Both the position numbers and the translations under genes were made by a program. A model generated the notes under the pieces. The model did not search any database, had not been told where the DNA came from, and worked only from the letters and a program-made list of their open reading frames with translations. Shown here one piece after another: positions 56,760 through 64,000 of a stretch of 64,000 nt of DNA. Source of the DNA: Kibdelosporangium philippinense (GTDB lineage Bacteria > Actinomycetota > Actinomycetes > Mycobacteriales > Pseudonocardiaceae); assembly GCF_021390435.2 (NCBI RefSeq), contig NZ_JAJVCN010000002.1, forward strand, positions 248,001 through 312,000. Reading direction: 5' to 3'. Every line of letters starts with the position of its first letter. Positions within the stretch are counted from its first letter, which is position 1.

Positions 56760-59700
56760 CTAAGCCTGGGCGAGGTCCGCGAACTTCGAGTAGTGCAGTT
56801 GGTGGGCCACGGTGATGGTCGCGGTCGGACCGGCACGGTGCTTGGCGATGATCAAGTCAGCCTCACCCGCGCGAGGGTCGTCGCGTTCCCACGCGTCCGG
56901 GCGGTGGATCAGGACGACCATGTCGGCGTCCTGCTCCAGGCTGTTGTGAACGTGGATTCCGTTGGCGACAAAGCTGTGTGTACCAGGCACGGTGCCGTCG
57001 TAGACGGATTGTTCGCCGAGGCTCTCGATTTCGGCGATCTCGTCCCAGAAGACATCGTTGGTCGCGAGCATCTCCAGCTTGGCATCGTCCAGCACCGCGG
57101 CAACTCGCGCCAGTCGTGACCTGCTCGGTGAGTGCTTCCACATCGTCGACCCGCAAAAGCGTGAGCCCATGGCCGCGGAGAATTCCCGGTGTGTCATGTG
57201 TTTCGCGGACAGCAGGGAACGAACCTGCGTCCACACAGCTGAGGGCACCGTGTCCAGATTTGTGTTACCGATGACGTCTTTGAGCTGCTCGGCTACGTTC
57301 TTGGCAGCCAACCCCCGCAGGCCGTTGGCCCCGACCTCGTCGACGAACCGCAATTGGTTCTCGGCGCCGTATACGTACAGATGCCAACAGTCCCGGCGGC
57401 CCGTCTTCCGCACGCGCTTGATCCGGCTCAGTACTCCGACGCGCAGCAACAACTGGGACACGTCGTCGACGAGCCGCCGACTGGTCGAGGCGTAGTAGAT
57501 CCGCGCCTGTCCTGCTCGATCATCCCACCGAATGGACCCGTCGGTGGCCCACAGATGATGCAGGAAAAGCGCGACCTGCGAGTTCGGTGCGCTGAAAATC
57601 TGCTGCGGCACGAACTTCTCGTGGCTCCTGAGCCCGAACAGGCCGAACTCGTCGAGCCACGCAGCGATCGGGTTTCGCTTGCCATGTGTCAGTCGGTATG
57701 GCGCAGGCAACCGGAGCGACGTGCAGCCCGCTGCCGCATGCTCGTCACGCACTGCGGTGATGCCGAAATGCGTTGCCGCGTTCGTCACAGCGACGAGGTT
57801 TCCCTCGTCAATGCTGGTGTATCGGATTGGCTGCCTGCGGACAAAGGATCCGTCGCCGATCAAGTGCGCCAGCAGCACAACCTCGGCTTCAGGCAAGGCC
57901 TTGGCTTCGACTGGTTCGGGAACCTGACGCGGGGACGCCAACCGATCGCCGGGCTTCAGCTCGCCGAGGGGCACCCATCCGTCAATCGTCATGAACGGAT
58001 GGTTCGCAGTCGCCTCCAGCTCTCGCCCTGAGGTCATCCGTAGCCGGAAGACCTCCTTGACGCCACTGGGGAAGACCTTGGTCATCGGCATCGCCACGGT
58101 CCGCATTCGCTCGTCGAGCGACCACACCAGTGGCTTCTCACCAGACGCTAGCAGGTCTCCGAGGGTGGTCTCCCCTCCGGTGTCCGCGCGCAGGATTCGC
58201 GTACCGCTGGTCAGACATCCGGATTCACGGAGGTCGGCGAGCATCGGGCGCTTGTCTGTTCGCTGTTCCGGACCACGGTTCAGCTGGCTCATCGCGACCA
58301 CCGGAACCTCGAGCTCCTTGGCCAGCAGCTTGAGCGACCGGGAGAACTCGGAGACTTCCTGCTGCCTGCTCTCCACCCGCTTGCCGGAGGTCATCAGCTG
58401 CATGTAGTCGAGCACGATCAGCTTGAGATCGTTGCGCTGCTTCAGCCTTCGTGCCTTCGCCCGGATTTCCATCATCGTCATGTTCGGCGAGTCGTCGACA
58501 AACAAAGGCGCTTCGGAGATTTCACTCATCCGCCGTGCCAACCGCGTCCAGTCGTCGTCGGTCATCCGGCCACCACGCATGTCGGCGAGGCGGATCTTCG
58601 CCTCGGCGGACAACATGCGCATGACGATCTCGGTCTTACTCATTTCCAGCGAGAAGATGACGCTGGACATCCCATGCTTGATCGAACACGACCGCGCCCA
58701 GTCCAATCCCAGCGTCGAGTTGTGCGTCGGGATCATCGATCGGCTGGCGAGATACAGGTGATCCGCGTTGTCGACCTCGACACACCGCACCGGCACGCTG
58801 GGCACCTGGCGCACATCCACGATGTACCTGGCGTGCCGGACCGGGCAAACCAGTTCCTTGTGCAGAAGGTGCTTGGTCTCCATGCGGAAAACGCGGTCTT
58901 CGGTTTCGAATACAAGCTCTCCGGCATCGTGCTGGCACGTGTAGCCGAGGCCGACGATCAGCTCGTGCACCAGGTCAGCGATTGGACCGGACGCGACGGA
59001 CAGCCGCAGCCGGCCATCAGGTGCGACTGTTCCGGCGACGTCCATAAGACCGGCGAGGAGTGCCGATCGCTGCGACCTCGCTGCTCGCACGAAGGCAGCG
59101 GCTTCGTCCAATCCCGCTGTCTGCCAGAGTGCCGGGCCTTTCGGCGGCACGTCGAAGCCTTCGGCCTCAATGTGGCAGATGACTTCGGGCGCGAGCAGGC
59201 CGAATTCCGCTGAGCAGTTGTTGCCGAGCCAAACACCGACGACATAAGCGGGACCTTTGGACACGTACTCGGCGCTGTCGAGCGCTTGGGCATTCACGAC
59301 GAAGTGGCCAGCGTGGTCATCGGCGAGTTCGCTTGTGGTCCGGATCCGGCCAGTCGCCCTGGTGTTCTGCGTCAGCCACTGGTGTTCGGCGTCGGCGGTG
59401 ATCACGGTGCCGTCGGAGAATTCGACCTCGTAGCACGGGCGGTTGTGCATCACGTCGGTCGCGGCGACCACGGTCGTCGGTTTGCCTGCGGCGTCGATCA
59501 GCTGGTCGCTGACCTTGACCTCGCCCATGGTTGTCCACCCGGTGGGGGTCGGCAGTGGGGTGTCGAGGGCCAGTGCCTTTCCAACGCCGGGACGGGCGGC
59601 GACGATGATCATTTGGCCGGGGTGCAGGCCGTTGGTGAGGTCGTCGAAGTCGGCGAAGCCGGTGGGGACGCCGAGGGACGATCCGCCGCGGGAGGCGATG

Positions 59701-60275
59701 GCGTCGATCTCGTCCATCGTTGGCTGCAGCAGTTCTTCGAGGGCGACGTAGTCCTCGGTGGTGCGGCGTTCGGTCACTTCATAGATCGCGGACTGGGCGC
59801 GGTCGACGATCTCGTTCACGTCGCTGCCGTCTTGGCCCGCGTAGCCGAGCTGCACGATCCGGGTGCCTGCTTCGACCAGCCGGCGCAGGACTGCTTTCTC
59901 CGCCACGATTTCCGCGTAGTAGCCGGCGTTCGCGGCCGTCGGGACGGTGGCGATCAGGGTGTGCAGGTATGGGGCGCCGCCGATTCGGCGGAGTTCGCCT
60001 CTGCGCTCCATCTCCGCGGCCACTGTGATGGGGTCGGCGGGTTCGCCTCGGCTGTAGAGGTCGAGGATGCAGTCGTAGACGCTTTGGTGCGCGGGTCGGT
60101 AGAAGTCTCCTGGCCGCAGGACTTCGACCACGTCGGCGATCGCGTCCTTGGACAGCATCATTCCGCCGAGCACCGACTGCTCGGCGGCTTGGTCCTGCGG
60201 CGGCTGCCTGTCGAAGGACGGATTGCCGCCGCCGTTCTCCGCCGGTGCCGTTCCCCGGTCATCCGTGAGCGCCAC
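56760..60275 (-). CDS. dnaB: Replicative DNA helicase DnaB with two inteins
   Basis: This 1171-residue precursor would splice to a 460-residue DnaB, the hexameric helicase of the replication fork. Exteins contain the N-terminal domain (EQSVLGGMMLSKDAIADVVE), the split Walker A (ARPGVGK, then ST), Walker B (LKLIVLDYMQLM) and the C-terminal RecA core ending HYSKFADLAQA. Intein 1 (residues 234-519) interrupts Walker A; intein 2 (687-1111) lies between DLRESG and SLEQDAD. Both insertion sites are functionally critical, which protects inteins from loss. The GTG start lies 24 bp from a region rich in DnaA boxes. It is the last gene of a minus-strand block with rpsF-ssb-rpsR-rplI, though separated by 413 bp. 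Confidence 0.95.
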   Translation of the reverse strand: MALTDDRGTAPAENGGGNPSFDRQPPQDQAAEQSVLGGMMLSKDAIADVVEVLRPGDFYRPAHQSVYDCILDLYSRGEPADPITVAAEMERRGELRRIGGAPYLHTLIATVPTAANAGYYAEIVAEKAVLRRLVEAGTRIVQLGYAGQDGSDVNEIVDRAQSAIYEVTERRTTEDYVALEELLQPTMDEIDAIASRGGSSLGVPTGFADFDDLTNGLHPGQMIIVAARPGVGKALALDTPLPTPTGWTTMGEVKVSDQLIDAAGKPTTVVAATDVMHNRPCYEVEFSDGTVITADAEHQWLTQNTRATGRIRTTSELADDHAGHFVVNAQALDSAEYVSKGPAYVVGVWLGNNCSAEFGLLAPEVICHIEAEGFDVPPKGPALWQTAGLDEAAAFVRAARSQRSALLAGLMDVAGTVAPDGRLRLSVASGPIADLVHELIVGLGYTCQHDAGELVFETEDRVFRMETKHLLHKELVCPVRHARYIVDVRQVPSVPVRCVEVDNADHLYLASRSMIPTHNSTLGLDWARSCSIKHGMSSVIFSLEMSKTEIVMRMLSAEAKIRLADMRGGRMTDDDWTRLARRMSEISEAPLFVDDSPNMTMMEIRAKARRLKQRNDLKLIVLDYMQLMTSGKRVESRQQEVSEFSRSLKLLAKELEVPVVAMSQLNRGPEQRTDKRPMLADLRESGCLTSGTRILRADTGGETTLGDLLASGEKPLVWSLDERMRTVAMPMTKVFPSGVKEVFRLRMTSGRELEATANHPFMTIDGWVPLGELKPGDRLASPRQVPEPVEAKALPEAEVVLLAHLIGDGSFVRRQPIRYTSIDEGNLVAVTNAATHFGITAVRDEHAAAGCTSLRLPAPYRLTHGKRNPIAAWLDEFGLFGLRSHEKFVPQQIFSAPNSQVALFLHHLWATDGSIRWDDRAGQARIYYASTSRRLVDDVSQLLLRVGVLSRIKRVRKTGRRDCWHLYVYGAENQLRFVDEVGANGLRGLAAKNVAEQLKDVIGNTNLDTVPSAVWTQVRSLLSAKHMTHREFSAAMGSRFCGSTMWKHSPSRSRLARVAAVLDDAKLEMLATNDVFWDEIAEIESLGEQSVYDGTVPGTHSFVANGIHVHNSLEQDADMVVLIHRPDAWERDDPRAGEADLIIAKHRAGPTATITVAHQLHYSKFADLAQA
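56943..58217 (-). other. DnaB intein 2: class 1, Cys1, intact LAGLIDADG motifs
   Basis: This 425-residue intein starts Cys687 (CLTSGTRILRADTG) and ends IHVHN1111 before extein Ser1112. Block B is ATANHPFMTIDG with the TxxH histidine. Two LAGLIDADG motifs keep their acidic residues: LLAHLIGDGS (D808) and LHHLWATDGSI (D912). The endonuclease therefore looks potentially active. Confidence 0.85.
58719..59576 (-). other. DnaB intein 1: class-3-type, Ala1, degenerate LAGLIDADG
   Basis: This 286-residue intein begins with Ala234 (ALALDTPLPTPTGW) rather than Cys or Ser and ends SMIPTHN before extein Ser520. It has the class 3 W-C-T set: W300 (AEHQWLT), C498 (VRCVEVDNADHLYL) and T517 (PTHN). In class 3 inteins the block F Cys starts splicing. 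LAGLIDADG-like segments are present but catalytic Asp residues are replaced (VWLGNNCS for WLGDG, LMDVAGTV for LMDTDG), so the homing endonuclease is presumably dead while splicing motifs remain. Confidence 0.85.
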
Positions 60276-60408
60276 CGAGCAGCCCCTCCTCGCACATATG
60301 TTCGTTTTACCCCGCGAAGGCCGGTCATGGAAGGACCAACTGAGGGGGTGTCGCGATGCACGCTAGAGGCCACTACCGACCAGCGCCAAACCGTCTTGGG
60401 GAGCGCTC

Positions 60409-60633
60409 TGTGGACAACCTGTGGATGGTTGCACCCAGCTGACCACAGGCCCGAATGGCCCTGTGGGCAAGTTGGGGACAACTACCGGTATAAGAATCAA
60501 ACCCGCTGGTCAGAGCCTGTGTACGAGGTGTGGAAAAACTCGTCTGAAAAGGCTCGGCGTGTCGCGGGAAAACCGGGCGTCGGCGTGTCGCGAAGCGTGA
60601 TTCACCCCATCGTGGGGCGGTGCCTGTGGATAG
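60409..60633. other. DnaA-box cluster upstream of dnaB
   Basis: In the 413 bp between dnaB and rplI, DnaA-box-like 9-mers occur in one orientation: tgtggacaa 60409-60417 (exact complement of TTGTCCACA), tgtgggcaa 60462-60470, tgtggaaaa 60529-60537 and tgtggatag 60625-60633 (one mismatch each), with weaker ones at 60420 and 60439. They precede the dnaB start, so DnaA may bind its promoter. No gene is seen here. Confidence 0.55.
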
Positions 60634-60636
60634 ACA

Positions 60637-60670
60637 AACCACCCTCCCGGCAGTGCGCGGGAGGGTGGTT
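60637..60670 (-). terminator. Terminator of the rpsF-ssb-rpsR-rplI operon
   Basis: A perfect 12-bp stem (aaccaccctccc 60637-60648, gggagggtggtt 60659-60670) with a 10-nt loop lies 19 bp after the rplI stop and is followed on the minus strand by tttgtct. Confidence 0.88.
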
Positions 60671-60688
60671 CGACAGCAGAACTTGGCG

Positions 60689-61144
60689 TCAGCTGGTCGC
60701 GGTGACTTCGAGCTTCACCGAGACGTTCACGTCCGGGTGCAGCCGGACGCTCGCGGTGTGCTTGCCGACGTTCTTGATGTGCCCGGCGAGCTCGACGGTC
60801 CGCTTGTCGAGCTGCGGGCCACCGGCGGCCTTGATCGCCGACACGATGTCGGCGGTGGTGACCGAACCGAACAGCTTGCCGGAACCGGCCGCGGCCTTCG
60901 CCTTGAGCGGGATCGCGCCGAGACCCTCGAGGGTCGCCTTGATCTCCTTGGCGTGGTCGAGGTCGCGCACCCGGCGAGCGTCCTGCGCCCGGCGGATGGT
61001 GCGGACGTTCTTCTCCGCACCCTTGGTCGACTGGATCGCCAGCCCACGCGGCAGCAGGTAGTTACGGCCGTAGCCGTCCTTGACCTCGACGATGTCGCCG
61101 GGGCCGCCGAGACCGCTCACATCGGTGGTGAGGATCAGCTTCAT
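60689..61144 (-). CDS. rplI: 50S ribosomal protein L9
   Basis: This 151-residue protein is ribosomal L9: MKLILTTDVSGLGGPGDIVE, then VKDGYGRNYLLPRGLAI, a long connecting helix and the C-terminal domain ending VSVKLEVTATS. It sits in the large subunit near L1. It is the last gene of the rpsF-ssb-rpsR-rplI operon, 14 bp after rpsR. Confidence 0.97.
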   Translation of the reverse strand: MKLILTTDVSGLGGPGDIVEVKDGYGRNYLLPRGLAIQSTKGAEKNVRTIRRAQDARRVRDLDHAKEIKATLEGLGAIPLKAKAAAGSGKLFGSVTTADIVSAIKAAGGPQLDKRTVELAGHIKNVGKHTASVRLHPDVNVSVKLEVTATS

Positions 61145-61158
61145 CTCTAATCCTCCGA

Positions 61159-61401
61159 TCAGCGCGCGGTCGAGGTGTACGGGAGCAGCGCCATCTCGCG
61201 GGCGTTCTTGACCGCAATGGCGATGTCACGCTGGTGCTGGCTGCAGTTGCCGGTCACCCGACGGGCGCGGATCTTGCCGCGGTCGGAGATGAACTTGCGC
61301 AGCAGCGCGGTGTCCTTGTAGTCGATCAACGTGTCCACGGCGTCCTTCTTGCAGAACGCGCAGACCTTCTTCTTCGGCTTGCGAATGGGTGGCTTTGCCA
61401 C
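61159..61401 (-). CDS. rpsR: 30S ribosomal protein S18
   Basis: This 80-residue protein is S18 of the zinc-binding form: cysteines C14 and C17 (VCAFCKKDAVD) plus C53 and H56 (NCSQHQRD) make a C-x2-C...C-x2-H set. Other diagnostic segments are DTALLRKFISDRGKI and AREMALLPY. Actinobacteria often also encode a zinc-free paralogue used under zinc limitation; none is in this window. Confidence 0.97.
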   Translation of the reverse strand: MAKPPIRKPKKKVCAFCKKDAVDTLIDYKDTALLRKFISDRGKIRARRVTGNCSQHQRDIAIAVKNAREMALLPYTSTAR

Positions 61402-61428
61402 GGGAGTTACTCCTGAGAGATCTGGGGG

Positions 61429-61968
61429 TTAGAAAGGCGGTTCGTCGGAGAAGCCGCCGCCACCGCCGCCGCCACCGCCGCCGCCAGCCGGGGGCGCGGA
61501 GCCCCACGGGTCGTCGGCGGGAACGGACTGACGGTTGCCTCCGCCACCGCCACCGCTGTTGCCTCCGCCGCCACCACCGAATCCACCGCCGCCGCCTTCA
61601 CCACGGCTGACACGGTTGACCTTCGCGGTGGCGTACCGCAGCGAGGGACCGATCTCGTCGACTTCGAGCTCGATGACGGTGCGCTTCTCACCCTCGCGGG
61701 TGTCGTAGGACCGCTGCTTGAGCCTGCCGGTCACGACGACCCGTGCACCACGGGTCAGTGACTCGGCCACGTTCTCGGCTGCCTGGCGCCAGATGCTGCA
61801 GCGCATGAACAGCGCCTCGCCGTCTTTCCACTCGTTGCTCTGACGGTCGAAAGTGCGCGGCGTCGAGGCCACCGTGAAGCTGGCAACGGCAGCACCGGAC
61901 GAGGTGAACCGCAGTTCCGGGTCGGCGGTCAGGTTGCCGACCACCGTGATGATCGTGTCGCCTGCCAT
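61429..61968 (-). CDS. ssb: Single-stranded DNA-binding protein
   Basis: This 179-residue protein has an OB fold (about 1-110; MAGDTIITVVGNLTADPELR, then ASFTVASTPRTFDRQSNEWK), a Gly-rich linker and the acidic C-terminal tip SDEPPF that recruits replication proteins. It coats single-stranded DNA at forks. It lies between rpsF and rpsR as in most bacteria. Confidence 0.97.
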   Translation of the reverse strand: MAGDTIITVVGNLTADPELRFTSSGAAVASFTVASTPRTFDRQSNEWKDGEALFMRCSIWRQAAENVAESLTRGARVVVTGRLKQRSYDTREGEKRTVIELEVDEIGPSLRYATAKVNRVSRGEGGGGGFGGGGGGNSGGGGGGNRQSVPADDPWGSAPPAGGGGGGGGGGGFSDEPPF

Positions 61969-61997
61969 ATCGGCTCCCTAGCTGGGGGTGGTTGAGA

Positions 61998-62306
61998 TCA
62001 GGCCCGTGCGGCCGGACGCTTGTCGACGCGCCGCAGCACCTTGGTGCGCAGGATCGACTCGGACAGGGACAGCTGACGGTCCATTTCCTTGACAGCGTCT
62101 GGCTCGGCGTTCACGTCGAGCACCGCGTAGATGCCCTCGGCGTGCTTGTTGATCTCGAACGAGAGCCGGCGCTTGCCCCAGACCTCGACCTTCTCAACCG
62201 AACCGCCGGAGTTGCGGATCACGTTGAGGAAGTTCTCCAGCGACGGCTGCACGTTGCGCTCGTCGGTGCTGGGATCGAGGATGATCATTACCTCGTAATG
62301 ACGCAT
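61998..62306 (-). CDS. rpsF: 30S ribosomal protein S6
   Basis: This 102-residue protein is S6, which binds S18 on the small-subunit platform: MRHYEVMIILDPSTDERNV, KVEVWGKRRLSFEINKHAEG and YAVLDVNAEPDAVKEMDRQ. I chose ATG 62306, the family start, over an upstream codon at 62315. It is the first gene of the operon and lies 29 bp before ssb. Confidence 0.96.
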   Translation of the reverse strand: MRHYEVMIILDPSTDERNVQPSLENFLNVIRNSGGSVEKVEVWGKRRLSFEINKHAEGIYAVLDVNAEPDAVKEMDRQLSLSESILRTKVLRRVDKRPAARA

Positions 62307-62412
62307 GAAGACCACTCACCTCCTGTGGACTCGCGGCCATGGTCTCTCCATGGCAGGAGGGTCTACGGCCAAAAAGAGTACAGTGCCGGATTGCCCTCGC
62401 TTCGCTCGGGCG

Positions 62413-62544
62413 GGCTTGGGCGCCAAAGCCGGTCATTTCCACCCCGCCCCGCGCAGCCGACATCTTCGCTGTGAGCTGCTTGTTTGGCTGGCTGGGGCGA
62501 TGTCGGGCGCGTTGCGTGGCGTAAACGACCGGCGCGCCCAAGCC
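62413..62544. repeat. Long imperfect inverted repeat upstream of rpsF
   Basis: Outer arms pair ggcttgggcgc and gccggtc (62413-62434) with gaccggc and gcgcccaagcc (62527-62544), 18 bp with a 4-nt bulge. Inner parts (ccgacatc near 62456, gatgtcgg near 62499) also match. The element fills the gap between the secreted-protein gene and rpsF and could act as a terminator or be a small mobile-element relic. Confidence 0.6.
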
Positions 62545-62546
62545 GG

Positions 62547-63539
62547 TTACGCGGCGGCTTTGCGCAGGACCCATGTCCGCACGAGTGCGGCGGTCACGCC
62601 GGACAAAGCCAGCACCGCGAGCAGCACGGAAATGTCGATGGCGCTGCGACCGGACGAGCCACCAATCGCCTCGGCGTGCCCGGCGGCCTGCACGCCGTCG
62701 TTGGGCGGGTTGTCCACGCCGAGGATCCCGAACTGCGGGCTGTAGCCGGGAACACCAGAGCCGTATCGCACGGCAGGAGACGGCGCGTACAGCCCGGCCT
62801 GGGCGAACGGGATCATGCTGTAGTCGGTCATCGGCGAGCGGCCCGTGAGGTAGTCGCCGAACCCGAAGCCGGCGATCCCAGGAGCCTGCGGCGATCCGCC
62901 GAGCACGGGCAGCGTCGGCTGGTACGGCTGCTGGTCTTGCGGCGCTCCGCCGCCGGTGCTGCCACCGGGGCCAGGCTTGCCGGTCTGGCCACCACCAGTC
63001 CCCGGGGTCGAGCCACCGCCAGGCAGGATCCGCGCGGCGCCCGCGTTGGCCGCGTCGGCAACGGCCTTGGAGCCGTCCTGAGCCTGTCCGCCAGCCGTGT
63101 TGGCGACCTGGACAGTCACGCCGCACATCCCGGCGAGAGCGTTCTGCACGCCCTTGGCAACGCCACCGATGATCGGGCCGAGCAGCGGGATCTTGTTCAG
63201 CTGGGCGATCACGGCATTGGCGATCTGGCCGCCGCTGATGAACCCGCCACCAGCGGGAATGGACCCGATCGGGATCGGCGGCAGTGCGGCGAACGCCGAA
63301 CGCACGCCTGGCGTGATCAAGTTCAGCGGATCGAGTGCCCTGACGACGTTGACCACCGGTTCGAGCACTGCCGAGGGTTGCAGCTGGATGGGCGTGCCCT
63401 GCTCGCCTTTGACGGTGACCGCGCAGCTGCCGATCACCATGGGAGTGGCCGCGGCCGCGGTGCTCCCGCCGAGCAAGCTGCTCGTCAGCACGACGATGAC
63501 CACGGCGAACGCAGCTGCCAGTCGTCTGACGAGTCGCAT
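62547..63539 (-). CDS. Secreted, membrane-anchored Gly/Pro-rich protein
   Basis: This 330-residue protein has a signal peptide (LAAAFAVVIVVLTSSLLGGS), a conserved N-terminal domain with two cysteines (IGSCAVTVKGEQGTPIQL, GMCGVTVQV), a Gly/Pro/Gln-rich linker and a C-terminal membrane helix with a basic tail (ISVLLAVLALSGVTAALVRT). No function is recognised. ATG 63539 directly precedes the signal peptide; the frame is open to 63629. It is upstream of rpsF on the same strand. Confidence 0.75.
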   Translation of the reverse strand: MRLVRRLAAAFAVVIVVLTSSLLGGSTAAAATPMVIGSCAVTVKGEQGTPIQLQPSAVLEPVVNVVRALDPLNLITPGVRSAFAALPPIPIGSIPAGGGFISGGQIANAVIAQLNKIPLLGPIIGGVAKGVQNALAGMCGVTVQVANTAGGQAQDGSKAVADAANAGAARILPGGGSTPGTGGGQTGKPGPGGSTGGGAPQDQQPYQPTLPVLGGSPQAPGIAGFGFGDYLTGRSPMTDYSMIPFAQAGLYAPSPAVRYGSGVPGYSPQFGILGVDNPPNDGVQAAGHAEAIGGSSGRSAIDISVLLAVLALSGVTAALVRTWVLRKAAA

Positions 63540-63731
63540 ATCCCCTGCCTTCCGAGTCGTACCGACGAGTAGCTCCATGAATTCCAACGACAGTACTGGC
63601 GATTGGTGACGCCAACCACCGCTAATCACCCAGTCGTCGGCATTTTCCCGGCTCGGTTTCTCCCGCCAGGTGGAGCAGCTCGACCCACCACCGGCGCGTT
63701 TGCTATCGAACGGCGACTACGCTCGCTGGCC

Positions 63732-64000
63732 ATGCGTATAGGTGCCCATGTCCGCGACGACGACCCGCTCGCTGCCGGGCGCGAGCGTGGCGCCGAGGTG
63801 GTGCAGTTCTTCCTGGCAGATCCCCAGTCGTGGAAGAAGCCGCCGGAGCACCCGCAGGCCGAGGCCTTGCGGGCGACCGACCTTGACGTCTTCGTCCACT
63901 CGCCGTACCCGGTGAACATCGCGTCGATGAACAACCGGATCCGCATCCCGTCGCGCAAGACCGTGCTGCAGCACGCCGAAGGCGCCGCCGCGATCGGCGC
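63732..64000 (+). CDS. nfo: Deoxyribonuclease IV (AP endonuclease family 2), 3' truncated by window end
   Basis: The frame opens MRIGAHVRDDDPLAAGRERG and contains VVQFFLADPQSWKKPPEHP and VFVHSPYPVNIASMNNRIRI, typical of the zinc-dependent endonuclease IV family that cuts DNA at abasic sites. About 90 residues are visible and the gene runs off the right edge. The family is identified by the GAHV start, the FFL-x-x-P-x-x-W segment and VHSPYPVN. Confidence 0.85.
   Translation, partial: MRIGAHVRDDDPLAAGRERGAEVVQFFLADPQSWKKPPEHPQAEALRATDLDVFVHSPYPVNIASMNNRIRIPSRKTVLQHAEGAAAIG

Noticed and set aside
62194..63615. A 473-codon minus-strand frame
   Set aside because: It overlaps the 62547 secreted-protein gene and rpsF in another frame; the signal-peptide reading in the correct frame is far more convincing.

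Overview
The window is a high-GC actinobacterial chromosome segment that begins beside the replication origin and runs about 64 kb outward. The gene order rpmH-rnpA-yidD-yidC-jag-rsmG-parA-parB, then cwlM, trxA/trxB, sigM and its anti-sigma factor, murJ, a DUF6049-type protein, a NUDIX hydrolase and a CCA-adding enzyme, is the conserved origin-proximal block of Actinobacteria. GTG starts, many 4-bp stop/start overlaps, several secreted proteins and chaplin-like repeats suggest a filamentous, sporulating genus, most likely Pseudonocardiaceae. That family assignment is inference; no database was searched. Total gene content looks chromosomal, with no insertion sequence, prophage, CRISPR array, tRNA or rRNA recognised.

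Layout. 1-505: DnaA boxes next to the expected (off-window) dnaA. 506-3114: ribosomal protein L34, RNase P protein and the YidC membrane-insertion operon, closed by a strong terminator. 3160-6190: rsmG, parA, parB and four parS-like sites. 6189-13433 (mostly minus strand): Ddl-like ligase, PLP aminotransferase, a GNAT (plus strand), CwlM, thioredoxin system, SigM with its anti-sigma factor. 13706-19947: a pseudokinase separate from MurJ, DUF6049 protein, NUDIX. 19994-28280: CCA-adding enzyme, MFS protein, YqgE, SdpI-like protein, phytase-like secreted protein, and leuS preceded by an apparent leucine attenuator. 28281-43151: giant HEAT-like protein, TetR/MMPL pair with two operators, an 81-bp tandem repeat, ribokinase, PTS enzyme I, DUF1707 protein, two-component pair, AI-2E transporter, beta-helix membrane protein. 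43290-48835: three consecutive secreted proteins, the middle one (1235 aa) built from about 18 chaplin-like repeats. 48896-56672: accessory genes (degenerate GGDEF, dioxygenase, an ArsR operon, methyltransferase, MFS, VOC, WYL) and two decayed genes. 56760-62306: minus-strand rpsF-ssb-rpsR-rplI operon and dnaB carrying two inteins. 62547-63539: secreted protein. 63732 to the edge: start of a deoxyribonuclease IV gene.

How it works together. The left third covers replication initiation, chromosome segregation (ParA/ParB/parS) and cell-wall precursor control (CwlM, MurJ, pseudokinase, Ddl-like ligase). The right end carries replication-fork genes (dnaB, ssb). Between them sit envelope and surface functions plus small regulated transport or stress units.

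Most notable observations: (i) a leaderless 12-residue Arg/Leu peptide with tandem CTT codons followed by a terminator hairpin upstream of leuS; (ii) the giant chaplin-like repeat protein; (iii) dnaB split by an Ala1 class-3-type intein with a ruined LAGLIDADG domain and by a second Cys1 intein with intact motifs; (iv) a DnaA-box cluster in front of dnaB; (v) the 81-bp tandem repeat and hairpins behind the MMPL gene; (vi) a haloperoxidase remnant and an amber-interrupted P-loop gene side by side.
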